Notes: generated by a model from the sequence alone, not told the origin. A stretch of 64,000 nt of DNA from CAYLPJ01 sp964385465 (GCA_964385465.1 CAYLPJ010000004.1:62001-126000), one strand, 5' to 3'. Shown: positions 34,062 through 43,889, counted from the stretch's first letter. Numbers and translations are program-made.

Positions 34062-34163
34062 GACCGTCTTGCCGCGGGAGCTTCGCATCTGCGGGTGGGC
34101 TTGGCGCTCCGGGACGATCGAGCATTCCCCGCGGCCGCGAAGCTCCCGCGGTATCCCGGTCTC
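34060..34163. repeat. 104-bp inverted repeat spanning two convergent stop codons
   Basis: GAGACCG-N5-CCGCGGGAGCTTCGC (34060-34086) is exactly mirrored by GCGAAGCTCCCGCGG-N5-CGGTCTC (34137-34163). The two 5-base gaps are in matching positions, around a 50-base centre. The outer ends overlap the stop codons of the lipoprotein and of mtnA. It may be a bidirectional terminator or a small mobile repeat. Confidence 0.6.
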
Positions 34164-35238
34164 ACCGGCTCCCGGCGAGCATCGCGCGGACGTTCTCCTC
34201 GGTGACCGGCTCGATGATGCCGCGGTCGGTGATCAGGGCGGTGATCAGCTCGGCCGGGGTGACGTCGAAGGCCGGGGCGTAGGTTCGGGCGGCGTCGGGT
34301 GCGGTGCGGCGGCCGAAGCCGTCGGTGATCTCCTCGGCGCCGCGCTGCTCGATGGGGATGGCGTCGCCGTCGGGCAGGTCGAGGTCGAAGGTGCTGTAGG
34401 GCGCGGCGACGTAGAAGGGCACGCCGTGGTGGCGGGCGGCGATCGCCAGCCCGTACGTGCCGATCTTGTTCGCCGCGTCGCCGTTGGCGGCGATCCGGTC
34501 GGCGCCGGTGATGACCATCCCCACGCGCTTCTCCCGCAGGACCTGGGCGGCCATGCTGTCGGTGATGACCACCGCGTCGATCCCCGCCCGCATCAGCTCC
34601 CAGGCCGTCAGGCGGCTGCCCTGGAGCAGCGGGCGCGTCTCGTCGCAGTAGGCGGTGAACGCGTGCCCCCCGGCGTGGGCGACGTACATCCCCGCCGTCG
34701 CCGTGCCGATGCCCGCCGTCGCCAGCGCGCCGGCGTTGCAGTGCGTCAGCACGCCCGAATGCCTGCGGATGATCTCCGCCGCGTGCCGGCCGATCGCCAG
34801 GCACAGCCGCTCGTCCTCGGCGTGGATCGCCCGCGCCTCGTCCAGCATGGCCGCGCGGACCCCCGGCGCCCCCCCGCCGGCGGCCCCGGCCCGGGCGAGC
34901 ACGCGCCGGACCGCCCAGGCGAGGTTCACCGCCGTCGGGCGCGAGGCGTTGAGGTACTCGCCGGCCTCGCGGCAGGCGTCGAGGAACCCCTCGCCGTCGG
35001 GAACGTGCTCGGCGGCGACGACCATGCCGTACGCCGCCGCCACGCCGATCGCCGGCGCGCCGCGGACGACCAGGCGGCGGACGGCGTCCCAGACGGCCCC
35101 GGCGTCGCGGCACTCGAGGAACACGGTCTCGTTGGGCAGGCGGGTCTGGTCGAGCAGGCGCAGGAACCCCGTGTCGGCGTCGCCGACCCACTCGATGACC
35201 TTCTCCGGCGGCTGAATCCGCGGTGCGTGTGTGTTCAT
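34162..35238 (-). CDS. mtnA: S-methyl-5-thioribose-1-phosphate isomerase
   Basis: 358 residues, the normal length. It converts methylthioribose-1-phosphate to methylthioribulose-1-phosphate in the methionine salvage pathway (cytoplasm). RGAPAIGVAAAYG, THCNAGALATAGIGTA with catalytic Cys167, VVITDSMA and GADRIAANGDAANKIGT with catalytic Asp247 are all present, with the same 80-residue Cys-Asp spacing as the Bacillus enzyme. eIF2B-like aldose-ketose isomerase fold. Located downstream of a VOC protein gene and a giant glycosidase; no other salvage genes are in the window. Confidence 0.96.
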   Translation of the reverse strand: MNTHAPRIQPPEKVIEWVGDADTGFLRLLDQTRLPNETVFLECRDAGAVWDAVRRLVVRGAPAIGVAAAYGMVVAAEHVPDGEGFLDACREAGEYLNASRPTAVNLAWAVRRVLARAGAAGGGAPGVRAAMLDEARAIHAEDERLCLAIGRHAAEIIRRHSGVLTHCNAGALATAGIGTATAGMYVAHAGGHAFTAYCDETRPLLQGSRLTAWELMRAGIDAVVITDSMAAQVLREKRVGMVITGADRIAANGDAANKIGTYGLAIAARHHGVPFYVAAPYSTFDLDLPDGDAIPIEQRGAEEITDGFGRRTAPDAARTYAPAFDVTPAELITALITDRGIIEPVTEENVRAMLAGSR

Positions 35239-35294
35239 GCGCGACAGCGTACCGCAAGCCTTCCGGCCGGGCAAGCCGCCGGCGGCCGGCGGCG

Positions 35295-35609
35295 TCAGAC
35301 CGACTGCATGAATTCCACGGGCGCGCCGTCGTGGAGGATGAACGCCACGCGCAGGCCGTCCATCGGCTCGAAGGGCTCGACGAGGACGTGCCGGCCCTCG
35401 AGCTCCTTGGCGAGGTCGTCGACCATGAATGCCACGTGCGGCGTGGTCTTCAGCGCCTCCGGCAGCGGGCTGCCCGGCTCGAACCGCAGCCACTCGATCT
35501 TGTACGGGCACGCGTCGGCGTCGGTGACGTGCAGCTTGGCCGCCTCGAGGTACGCCTCGCCGTCGCGCTGGGTGTCCGTCGGGATCCCGATGTGATGAAA
35601 TTCTCTCAC
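35295..35609 (-). CDS. VOC/glyoxalase-fold protein
   Basis: 104 residues, slightly short for the family. The N-terminus REFHHIGIPT has the metal-ligand-bearing strand (His5/His6), with PHVAFMVDDL and a C-terminal VAFILHDGAPVEFMQ strand providing the second half of the betaalphabetabetabeta fold. Functions range from lyases to isomerases and antibiotic binding; the substrate is unknown. It sits between mtnA (56 bases downstream) and the giant glycosidase gene (81 bases upstream), all on the minus strand, so it may be co-transcribed. Confidence 0.8.
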   Translation of the reverse strand: MREFHHIGIPTDTQRDGEAYLEAAKLHVTDADACPYKIEWLRFEPGSPLPEALKTTPHVAFMVDDLAKELEGRHVLVEPFEPMDGLRVAFILHDGAPVEFMQSV

Positions 35610-35690
35610 GCTCTGCTCCTTCGGTTGGTTGGTTCTCGCGGACCGGCAGGGCCGAACGCCAACGGCGCCGTGTCCCGCCCGGCGGATTTC

Positions 35691-38600
35691 TCAGTCGGCC
35701 TCGATGATCGTGCCCGTGCTGAAGGCGATCAACGCGGGGGTTGCCCGCTGCCCGTCGGGGCCGATGACCATCTCCAGGCTGGTGATCTCGACGTCCGGGC
35801 GGGGGTTGTTGACCTGCATGCTGTACAGCGCCGCACGCATCGTCCCGGTCTCCTTGCCCTTGGGGACCTCCAGCTTCGTCGTCCAGCCGATCCGCGCGCC
35901 GGGAAGCGGCTCGGGGTCGGCCTTGAGCCAGTGATCGATGTGCCGCTCCAGCACGACCGGCACCTCCGCCGTCTTGCCGTCGGCGTAATGCAGCACGTAC
36001 TTCGCGACGGTCGGCAGCTCGAACGGCCGCTTGCGGGCCCGCATGCGCTCCCGCTCGCGGTCGGTCACCGGGCGGTGAACCTCGGCGGAGTGCAGGAAGT
36101 ACAGCAGGTCCGCCTTGTGCCCGACCTTGATGCCCGCGATCTTCCGCGGGGGGCGGGGCGTGACGTGCAGCCGCCCCCGCTCGGCGGCGACCATCAGGCA
36201 GTCCGGCGTCGGCGCGGTGGCGTAGTCGACGACGTGGTAGAGGACGTCGGCGAACTCGTGCTTGCCGCGAGGCAGCGCCTGGAGGTCCTGGCCCTTTCGC
36301 CCGAACCACCCGGGCTTGCCCCCGCGGTCGTCGAGGTACGCCGTGCCGTACTCCTGGAGGTTCACCGTCTCGAAGCGGACGTTCACGCCGGGCACCCCGA
36401 CGGCCGAGGCGGACTTGAACCCCACGCCCATGTTCTGGAGCACCACGCCGAGGATGCGGACCTTCTGGTCGGTGTTGCTCTTGCGCGGCTCGTCGGCCAT
36501 GAACTTGATCTGGTTCAGCAGCAGCCCGCCGGCGCCGCGGGGGAAGGCGACCAGCCCGCCGACCGAGTCGACGAACACCGCGCCCTCGGGTGCGGCCGGT
36601 CGGAGGAACTGGACGTTGTCGATGCCGATCAGGCGGGTATCCGGGCGGCTCCGGTTGACGATCACCCACCGGGTCGGCTGGATGGTGATGGTCTCGCGGA
36701 CCTTGGCCGGCTCGGGCAGCTCGACGACGGTCGGGTCGGAGGGGGCGACCTTGACGGTGACGGCCTTGTCCTTGGCGCCGTCGAGGATCAGTTGGAACTC
36801 GGTCATCGCCCAGTAGTTCTCGTTGTTCCAGAGCTTGACGGTCTTGAGCGTATCGGGGCGGCGGAGTCGGAAGGTCTGTGCGGGTGCGACGTTGTCCTCG
36901 CCGATCCAGATCTGGCGGATGTACCGCCAGGACGCCTCGTTGGTGACGTTGTTGACGAAGTTGTACGGGTCGTGGTCGTCGAAGGTCGGCTCGTAGACGA
37001 ACGGGTCGTTCGGCGCGCCGGGCGGCAGGGCGAACGGCGCGAAGTTCCGCCCGTCGATCACGTGGCTGAACGTGTTGCCGCTGACCCAGTACCGCCCGTG
37101 CATCAGCGGCCTGCTGGACCGCAGCGAGACGTCGCGGTTGCCCAGCGTCGCCGCCAGCGGGTAGGTGGGGTTCTCCATGGCCACCGCCTCGTAGCGGAAG
37201 GGGCGGAGCATGAAGTCGTCTCCGACGATGCGGTTGAACTCGTCGATGCCCTCGGGCCCGACGCCGCAGAGCACGATCCACCCGCCGGCGTCCTGGAAGG
37301 CGAGGGCCTGCTTCCTGGCCGCCAGCAGCGCCTCGAGGTGCCCGGCGTCGGCGGCGATCACCGCGGCGGCGTACTTCCCGGAATCCAGCGCGGCGGCCAC
37401 GGAGCCCGCCCGCTCGAACAGCACGCCCGACTCGGCCAGCCGGTCGGCGAGGGGGTCGTCCTTCGCCGCGACCAGGGCCGCGACGCCGGCGGCCGGGGAG
37501 TAGGTCCCGCAGACGGCCAGCATGTTCCGCAGCAGCACGTCGGCGGCGGGATCGACGCCGAGCTTCTCGGCGACGCGGAGCTGGCAGAGGAGGATGAGCC
37601 CCTCGCCGCAGGGCACCTCGATCAGCGGGCTGAACTCCAGGGCCCCGCCGCACTCGGCGAGGCTCCGCCCGCCGCGGGAGGGCTTGCGGTAGACGTTGCG
37701 GCAGGTCGGCGCGTCGCCGGCCCAGTCGATCAGGTCCCGCTTGCCCAGGTCCGCCAGCAGCGGCGTGCCCAGCGCCTGCGGATGGGCGTAGCCGGCGAAC
37801 CGCGTGGTCGGCTTGATCGGCGCCGGCAGGGCCGCCCCGGCCGGGGGATGAGCCTGCTCCAGGCAGATCACCCGCCCGCCGCGGACGGCGAAGCCCAGCA
37901 GCTCCGTGCCGAACGCCTCGGAGGGCGTCAGCGTGTCGTGGCCGATCACCAGCACGCCCTTCCTGCCCTTCAGCGCCGCCAGGTCGTCGACGGGCTCGAA
38001 CGGCACGCCGCGGGCCTTGAGGTGCGCGGTGACGGCGCCCTTGCGGTCGAGCACGTAGACCGTCGCGGCCACGGGGACCTTCCCGCCGGTCGGCAGGACG
38101 GGGACGTCCATGGCGTCCTCGTACGACGCCCCGCCGGGCTGGCTGAGCTTGACCCTCAGCGTGCCCTCCAGCCGCTCGGGGGTCTTCGGCGCGCGGATCG
38201 CCAGCGTGTGCTCGGCGCCGAAGCCCGGCTCGATCTTCATGGCGACCTTCTCGGACGCCACCGCCTTGCCCCCGGCCTCGTAGGCCCACTCGAACGTCAC
38301 CGGCTCGGCCGAGAGCGTGTCGTTCATCACCTTGACGAGCAGCTCGTTCTCCCGGCCGTCGAAGAGCCTCCAGGACTGCTTTCGGGGCACGACGTAGAGG
38401 TCGGAGAAGACCTTCCGGGTGGGCTCGTGGTCGGAGAGGTTGTCCCAGGGGAAGAACCCCGCCACGCCGGCCCACCGGTAGCCGCCGTAGACGGCGCGGA
38501 GGAACCGGGCCTTGCCCTCCTTGGCGTACCACGTGCCGCGGAAGACCTCGTCGCCCATGGCGTAGGCGCCGAGGCGAAGCTCGTTGGCGAAGAGGCTCTC

Positions 38601-40859
38601 GCCGACCACCCACGGCTTCTTCCGCGTCCAGGGCCAGCGCTGGATCTTCTCGGAGTAGTGCTCGACCGTGTAGGCGTTCTCGGGGTAGTAGTCCAGCGCG
38701 GCGTTGGGGTAGTGCGGGTCGTTGATGGCAAGCCGGCCGCTGAGGTCGCCCCCGCCGCCGACGGTGTACGGGCGCGTGCCGTCGAACTCCTTGCCCGCGT
38801 CGCAGACCTCGTTCATCAGCTCCTCGACCTTGTCGAGGTACGCGCCGTAGATGTTCATCCCGTTGATGTAGACCAGCTCGTTCTCGGCCTGGTAGAAGAT
38901 CACCGACGGGTGGTTCCGGTAGGCCTTGGCGACCTGGGCCATGTGCAGGCGGAAGCTCTCCCACAGACGATCGTTGGGGACCAGGATCGGCTTGCCGTCC
39001 TCGCCCTTCTCGTTCGTCCGCTCGCCGAGGTGGTAGCTGATGAACATCCCGTCGATCATCGTGCACAGCCGCCCGGGGATGCCGTGGCGGTCGTAGTAGT
39101 CCAGCCGCTGCTCGCGCGTGGGCAGCTTCTGGCGGAGCTTCCGCCCGTGGCTGAAGCGCATGAACCGGCTGCCCTCATCGCGGAGCTGCTTCGCCCAGTC
39201 CTCGGCCTCCTCGATGAACCGCGGCTTGATGTCCACCCAGTTCCAGAAGTTCCTGCGGACGCCGTTGATGTAGATGCCCGTCCCGCGGACGGTCACCTCG
39301 CGGAAGCCGAAGGGCTCGTTCTGAATGTCCACCGTCTCGTCCCCGTCGCGGACGGTCGTCCGCAGCGTGTACATCGCCGGGTCCGGCTCGGGCCACCACA
39401 GCTTCGGGTCCTCCCAGCCGCCGGCGACGGTGACGGTCTCCCCCCCCCCCGCCGGGACCGTCACGTCCGCCGGGCCGAAGGCCCTGGCGACCTTCCCGCC
39501 GTCGTCGACGGCCTCGCAGAGCACGCTGAGCTTCCGCTCGGCGCCGCCGGGGTTGCGGACGGTCACGTCGGTCTCCAGGCGCTTCTTCTCCACCGACGGG
39601 CGGATGAACACGTCCTCGGTGTAGGCCGGGCCGACCGAGACGAACGTGACCGGGTTGACAATGCCGTACTGGTAGCCGTCCCCGTCGCCCTTGGCCGACG
39701 GGTAGATCGGCGCGACCCAGCGGGTCCATCGCTTGCGGTCCAGCGGGCGGTTGCGGTGGTGGGCGATCCGCCCCTTGCCGCCCATGGCGTCGGCGTCCAG
39801 CGCGTAGTACGTGCCCTTGACCGCCACGGCGATCTCGTTGACCTCGCCCGGGCGGACGTGGCGGCTGATGTCCAGGTCCCACGGCACCCAGACGCCCTCG
39901 TGCGTGCCGGCCCGCTCGCCGTTGACGAACACGCTGACGATCCAGTTGGTCCCGGAGAAGTGCAGCTTGAAGCCCCGCCCCTTGTGGTCGGCGGGGACGT
40001 CCACCTTCGTGCGGTAGATCAGCCGATGGCCGAAGACCAGCGGCTCGACGGTCCAGGGGTTCAGGGGCACGTCCACGCCCATCCAGCGGAGCTCGTAGTC
40101 GCCCCGTTCAGGCAGCCTGTCCACGGGCTTGTAGGTGTCGGCGTCCATGTTCGGGTCGTCGTAGCGGGCGACCTGCCACAGCCCCGAAAGCTCCACCCGC
40201 CGGCGCGCGGCGCCCTCGGCGGCGGGCAGCTTGTAGACCTGTTTCGCCGCGGCCTTGTCCTTGGAACCGTCGTAGGTCTGCCCCGGGCGGAAGGGCCCCT
40301 CGGGGGTGAAGTGCCCGGGCATGAAGGCGAAGCAGTCCAGGGCCATGAGCATCCGGGGCTTCTTCGAGGCGTCCTTGGGGAAGTTGACCTCCAGCGTGGC
40401 CGCCCCCTTCTCCAGCTTGACGGTGCCCAGGCGGGTCCAGGAGACCTCGCAGAAGAAGCCCACCTCCATGAGGTTGGTGGTGGGCATCGTGGCCGGGGCG
40501 GCCTGCCAGGGCCCGTCGTCGATCCGCCAGCGCATGTCCGCGCGGGCGCGGAACCAGCCGATGTGCGTCCACAGCGCGTACTCGCCGGGCCGCTTGACCG
40601 GCACGCGGTACTTCAGCGTCACGCCCTCGTCGGGGACCCCCTGCTTGACCTCGTCGCCGCTGGCGCCCTTCATCAGCCACAGCCCTCCCGAGAGCAGCTC
40701 CGGCTTGCCCATGTTCGAGTCGGTGAACTCGTCGTAGTTCCGGAAGGCGGGCGTCTCGGCCTCGATCCAGATGCCCGTCCGCGGCTCGGCGGCGGCGAAC
40801 CCGCCGGCCAGCAGGAGGACCGTCCATGTCGTCATGCGATGAAGAGCTGTGCTTCGCAT
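35691..40859 (-). CDS. Giant secreted GH2-like glycoside hydrolase, paralogue 1
   Basis: 1722 residues from the ATG at 40859 (GAAAGGAAG upstream); 103 in-frame upstream codons look non-coding. The signal peptide (TTWTVLLLAGGFAAA) is followed by a beta-rich binding domain (about 27-185). A GH2 sugar-binding jelly roll (220-425), an Ig-like domain (425-520) and a TIM barrel (about 525-790) come next. The barrel has FYQAENE with candidate acid/base Glu661 and WVVGESLFANE with candidate nucleophile Glu754. Two GATase-like Rossmann regions follow (VYVLDRKGAVTAHLKARGV, GWIVLCGVG), then discoidin-like beta domains. It is about 1.6-fold longer than usual GH2 enzymes. The run of 11 G on the coding strand (39440-39450) is a slippage site. 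A second paralogue is at 48065-53131. Confidence 0.8.
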   Translation of the reverse strand: MRSTALHRMTTWTVLLLAGGFAAAEPRTGIWIEAETPAFRNYDEFTDSNMGKPELLSGGLWLMKGASGDEVKQGVPDEGVTLKYRVPVKRPGEYALWTHIGWFRARADMRWRIDDGPWQAAPATMPTTNLMEVGFFCEVSWTRLGTVKLEKGAATLEVNFPKDASKKPRMLMALDCFAFMPGHFTPEGPFRPGQTYDGSKDKAAAKQVYKLPAAEGAARRRVELSGLWQVARYDDPNMDADTYKPVDRLPERGDYELRWMGVDVPLNPWTVEPLVFGHRLIYRTKVDVPADHKGRGFKLHFSGTNWIVSVFVNGERAGTHEGVWVPWDLDISRHVRPGEVNEIAVAVKGTYYALDADAMGGKGRIAHHRNRPLDRKRWTRWVAPIYPSAKGDGDGYQYGIVNPVTFVSVGPAYTEDVFIRPSVEKKRLETDVTVRNPGGAERKLSVLCEAVDDGGKVARAFGPADVTVPAGGGETVTVAGGWEDPKLWWPEPDPAMYTLRTTVRDGDETVDIQNEPFGFREVTVRGTGIYINGVRRNFWNWVDIKPRFIEEAEDWAKQLRDEGSRFMRFSHGRKLRQKLPTREQRLDYYDRHGIPGRLCTMIDGMFISYHLGERTNEKGEDGKPILVPNDRLWESFRLHMAQVAKAYRNHPSVIFYQAENELVYINGMNIYGAYLDKVEELMNEVCDAGKEFDGTRPYTVGGGGDLSGRLAINDPHYPNAALDYYPENAYTVEHYSEKIQRWPWTRKKPWVVGESLFANELRLGAYAMGDEVFRGTWYAKEGKARFLRAVYGGYRWAGVAGFFPWDNLSDHEPTRKVFSDLYVVPRKQSWRLFDGRENELLVKVMNDTLSAEPVTFEWAYEAGGKAVASEKVAMKIEPGFGAEHTLAIRAPKTPERLEGTLRVKLSQPGGASYEDAMDVPVLPTGGKVPVAATVYVLDRKGAVTAHLKARGVPFEPVDDLAALKGRKGVLVIGHDTLTPSEAFGTELLGFAVRGGRVICLEQAHPPAGAALPAPIKPTTRFAGYAHPQALGTPLLADLGKRDLIDWAGDAPTCRNVYRKPSRGGRSLAECGGALEFSPLIEVPCGEGLILLCQLRVAEKLGVDPAADVLLRNMLAVCGTYSPAAGVAALVAAKDDPLADRLAESGVLFERAGSVAAALDSGKYAAAVIAADAGHLEALLAARKQALAFQDAGGWIVLCGVGPEGIDEFNRIVGDDFMLRPFRYEAVAMENPTYPLAATLGNRDVSLRSSRPLMHGRYWVSGNTFSHVIDGRNFAPFALPPGAPNDPFVYEPTFDDHDPYNFVNNVTNEASWRYIRQIWIGEDNVAPAQTFRLRRPDTLKTVKLWNNENYWAMTEFQLILDGAKDKAVTVKVAPSDPTVVELPEPAKVRETITIQPTRWVIVNRSRPDTRLIGIDNVQFLRPAAPEGAVFVDSVGGLVAFPRGAGGLLLNQIKFMADEPRKSNTDQKVRILGVVLQNMGVGFKSASAVGVPGVNVRFETVNLQEYGTAYLDDRGGKPGWFGRKGQDLQALPRGKHEFADVLYHVVDYATAPTPDCLMVAAERGRLHVTPRPPRKIAGIKVGHKADLLYFLHSAEVHRPVTDRERERMRARKRPFELPTVAKYVLHYADGKTAEVPVVLERHIDHWLKADPEPLPGARIGWTTKLEVPKGKETGTMRAALYSMQVNNPRPDVEITSLEMVIGPDGQRATPALIAFSTGTIIEAD

Positions 40860-40896
40860 CGTCGGCTTCCTTTCGTTCGGTGTCGTCCGGCCCGTG

Positions 40897-40925
40897 ATTG
40901 TGCGCGATGGCAGCCCCCTCTGCAA
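40897..40925 (-). promoter_or_regulatory. Possible promoter of the giant glycosidase gene
   Basis: Minus-strand TTGCAG (40920-40925), 17-base spacer and CACAAT (40897-40902), 38 bases before the ATG at 40859, in the divergent gap shared with the AsmA-like gene. Confidence 0.4.
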
Positions 40926-41028
40926 CGTATGCCCCCCGAGCCGCCGGCCGCGACCCCTCGTGCTCGGACCGCCGCCCCGGATACAATGATCGCCGTGCCG
41001 ACAGGTTCCGCGCTCCCGGAGGTGCCGC

Positions 41029-42924
41029 ATGTCCGACCATGACTCCGACAACCGCTCCGGCCGGCGGTGGCTTCGCCGCCTGCTGACCGCCCTTGGCTGC
41101 CTGCTGCTGTTTCTCGTGGCGGCCCTCGCGGCCGTGAAGTGGTGGGTCGCCCCGCTGGTCATCCGCACGCAGGCGGAGTCGGCGCTGGGCGACTACTGGG
41201 GCGGCGAGGCGGCCGTCGGTCGCGTCGAGTTCCACTACACCGCCCCGATCCTGCTGGGCGAGGTCACGCTGACCGATCCGAACGGCCGGCGATGGGCGCG
41301 GGTCGAGAGCGTCCGGGCGGTGCTCCGCGACTGGCCTGGAACCCGCCCGGTGCTGACGGCGGTGGAGGTCGGCCCGGTCGAGCTGACGGCCCACGTCGCC
41401 GGCGGGCGCTGCCGGCCCCCGCTGCGGGAGCCGCGGGCCGAGCCGAGCGACCTCGGCGAGTACGTCGAGCTGCTGCGCGTCGCGGCCGAGGACATCCGCA
41501 TCGCCGCGGTGGACCACGACAGCGGGCGGCGCGTGGCGCGTCGGCTGGCGTTCGGGTTGACGCGCCCGGACGGCAGCTCCCCGTACGGCGTGCGGCTGAC
41601 CGAGCGGCTGCCCAGCGGCGGGGAGGCGACGCTGCTGGACGGCAACGTTCACGGGGACACGACGGAGGCGGCGCTGCGGGTGACCGTGGACCAGCCGCTG
41701 CGGAAGCCGGAGGTGGCCTTCGCCCTCGGCCTGGCCGGGCCGGCGGGCCTGCGGGAGTTGGCCGGCGACGTCCGGGTGGACCTGGCGATCACGGGGCGGC
41801 TGGACGAGCCCAACAGCCTCCGCCCTCGCGGCGAGCTGGCCCTGGCGGGCTTCCGCGCCGCCGGGGAGACGCCGATCGTCCACGGCGTGGACGTCCGCAT
41901 GGATGTCGACGGCAGCAGCGGAACGCTCCGCCGGGCCGACGCCAACACCCCCGCCGGCAGCGTGCGCATCCAGGAGACGCCCTTCCGCTGGGACGCCGGC
42001 ACGGGGACGCTGTCGGCCGACGTCGGCGACGTGCTCCTCACCGGCCGCGGGGGCGACCCGGGGCCGTTCTGGCGCGACGCGCTGGGCGGCGTGACCGCGG
42101 ACGGGCAGGTCCGCCTGTCGGGCAAGGTGGCCATCCGCCCGGCGCGGTTGGATGAGTCCACCTTCGACCTGATGACCCACCCGCGGATCCGCCACGTGCA
42201 CTTCGCCGCCGACCCCAACCGGGACCTGCGGGACATCTCGGCCGGCTACGTTCGCCTGCGCCCGACGCGTATCGACGCCGACCGCCTGGAGGGCCGCTTC
42301 GCCAGGGGCCGCGTGCGGTTCACCGGCGCGGTGTTCGTCGAGGACGGCGCCACGCCGGCGACGATTCGCGACTGGGGGCGGGTCGAACGGCTCGGCGGCG
42401 GCGGGAACCTGTTCATGGACGACGTGGACCTCGTCGCCGTGCCCATCCTGCCCGGGCTGCTGCGCGTGATGAACGTCCTGCCCGAGGGCCGCAGCGGCGT
42501 CAGCGACGTCAACGCCGATCTGACGCTGGCCGGCGGGGTCGTGACCGTGCAGAAGGGACGGCTGGCCAATCCCCTCTCGGCCCTGGCGGCCGAGAAGGGA
42601 GGCACGGTGGACCTGCGCAAGGGCACGATCGACGGGCACGTGGTGGTCGTCCCGCTCAAGCCGCTGCACGACGTGCTCAGCAAGATTCCCCTGGTGAACC
42701 TCACGGTGGGGTTCAAGGACCGCCTGTCGCGGTTCCGCGTGCAGGGCCCGTGGACGGCCAGCCCGGGCAAGCTGGTCAAGCCCCAGCCGCTGGAGAACCT
42801 CGCCGAAGGCACCGGGGAGTTCTTCAAGGGCGTCGCCAAGGCCGGCGGGCAGCTCGGCAAGGGCGTGGTCAGGGGCCTCGGCGATGTCCTCAACGCCCTC
42901 GACCTTTCCGGCCCGAAGCGGTAG
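41029..42924 (+). CDS. AsmA-like/DUF3971-type envelope protein
   Basis: 631 residues. A basic N-terminus and a single signal-anchor helix (about 17-38, LLTALGCLLLFLVAALAAV) precede a long beta-rich periplasmic part. Near the C-terminus LVAVPILPGLLRVMNVLPEG, DVNADLTLAGGVVTVQKG and GTVDLRKGTIDGHVVVVPL match the C-terminal AsmA/TamB-like signature. Such proteins are proposed lipid conduits or outer-membrane assembly factors (established for E. coli AsmA, YhdP and TamB). The start has a GGAGG site 9 bases upstream. It is followed after 41 bases by the sugar isomerase gene, so transcription may continue. Confidence 0.72.
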   Translation: MSDHDSDNRSGRRWLRRLLTALGCLLLFLVAALAAVKWWVAPLVIRTQAESALGDYWGGEAAVGRVEFHYTAPILLGEVTLTDPNGRRWARVESVRAVLRDWPGTRPVLTAVEVGPVELTAHVAGGRCRPPLREPRAEPSDLGEYVELLRVAAEDIRIAAVDHDSGRRVARRLAFGLTRPDGSSPYGVRLTERLPSGGEATLLDGNVHGDTTEAALRVTVDQPLRKPEVAFALGLAGPAGLRELAGDVRVDLAITGRLDEPNSLRPRGELALAGFRAAGETPIVHGVDVRMDVDGSSGTLRRADANTPAGSVRIQETPFRWDAGTGTLSADVGDVLLTGRGGDPGPFWRDALGGVTADGQVRLSGKVAIRPARLDESTFDLMTHPRIRHVHFAADPNRDLRDISAGYVRLRPTRIDADRLEGRFARGRVRFTGAVFVEDGATPATIRDWGRVERLGGGGNLFMDDVDLVAVPILPGLLRVMNVLPEGRSGVSDVNADLTLAGGVVTVQKGRLANPLSALAAEKGGTVDLRKGTIDGHVVVVPLKPLHDVLSKIPLVNLTVGFKDRLSRFRVQGPWTASPGKLVKPQPLENLAEGTGEFFKGVAKAGGQLGKGVVRGLGDVLNALDLSGPKR

Positions 42925-42965
42925 AAAGGACGGCGGCGAATGCCGAGTCCACCAGGAGACATTCC

Positions 42966-43889
42966 ATGAGCGAGCAAATGACGAGAAGGCGGTTCCTTCA
43001 CCGCGCGGCCGCGGCGGGCGGCGCCGTCGCCCTGCCCGGCGCCCTGGCCGATCCCCTCGCGGCCGCGGATGCCCCGGGCGGGAAGATGCGGTTCGGGCTG
43101 GTGACCTACCTGTGGGCGAAGGACTGGAAGCTCGGGGAGCTGATCGCCAACTGCGAGAAGACGAAGGTCCTCGGCGTGGAGCTTCGGACGACGCACAAGC
43201 ACGGGGTCGAGCGCGACCTGAACGCCAGGCAGCGGGCGGAGGTGAAGAAGCGTTTCGACGACTCGCCGGTCACGCTGGTGGGGCTGGGCAGCAACGAGCG
43301 GTTCGACCACCCGGACCCGGACCGGCTGAAACGGGCCATCGAGGCCACCCGGGCGTTTCTGGAACTCAGCCGGGACTGCGGCGGCGGCGGGGTGAAGGTC
43401 AAGCCGAACAGCTTTCACAAGAACGTCCCCCGGGAGAAGACCATCGAGCAGATCGGGCGCAGCCTCAACGAGCTGGGCGCCTTCGCCGCCGAGATCGGCC
43501 AGGAGGTCCGCCTGGAGGTCCACGGGCAGTGCTCGGAGCTGCCGACGATCAAGCGGATCATGGACGTGGCGACGCACGAGGCCGTCGGGGTCTGCTGGAA
43601 CTCCAACGCCGCGGACCTCAAGGGCAAGGGCCTGGAGCACAACTTCGCCCTGGTGAAGGACCGCTTCGGCGCGACCGCTCACGTGCGGGCGTTCGACGCC
43701 AAGGGCAACGACTACCCGTGGGCGAAGCTGATCCGGCTGTTCGCGGAGATGGACTACGACGGGTGGGTTCTGCTGGAGGCGCGGGCGAAGCGCAAGGACT
43801 ACGCCGCCGCCCTCGCCCGCCAGCGGGAGCTGTTCGAGACCATGGCCGCCGAGGCCCGAAAGCAACTTTCCGCCGCGTCGGCCGTTTAA
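42966..43889 (+). CDS. Tat-exported sugar phosphate isomerase/epimerase-like TIM-barrel protein
   Basis: 307 residues from the ATG at 42966 with AGGAGA upstream. RRRFLHRAAAAGG (residues 7-19) is a twin-arginine leader. The rest is an AP endonuclease 2-like barrel: GLVTYLWAKDW, VLGVELRTTHKHG, LRLEVHGQ-type metal site (VRLEVHGQ), GVCWNSNA and a C-terminal DGWVLLEAR strand. The family isomerises or epimerises sugars (for example xylose isomerase-like, inosose dehydratase). It is adjacent to a Gfo/Idh/MocA oxidoreductase 42 bases downstream, a pairing seen in inositol and keto-sugar catabolism. Confidence 0.85.
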   Translation: MSEQMTRRRFLHRAAAAGGAVALPGALADPLAAADAPGGKMRFGLVTYLWAKDWKLGELIANCEKTKVLGVELRTTHKHGVERDLNARQRAEVKKRFDDSPVTLVGLGSNERFDHPDPDRLKRAIEATRAFLELSRDCGGGGVKVKPNSFHKNVPREKTIEQIGRSLNELGAFAAEIGQEVRLEVHGQCSELPTIKRIMDVATHEAVGVCWNSNAADLKGKGLEHNFALVKDRFGATAHVRAFDAKGNDYPWAKLIRLFAEMDYDGWVLLEARAKRKDYAAALARQRELFETMAAEARKQLSAASAV

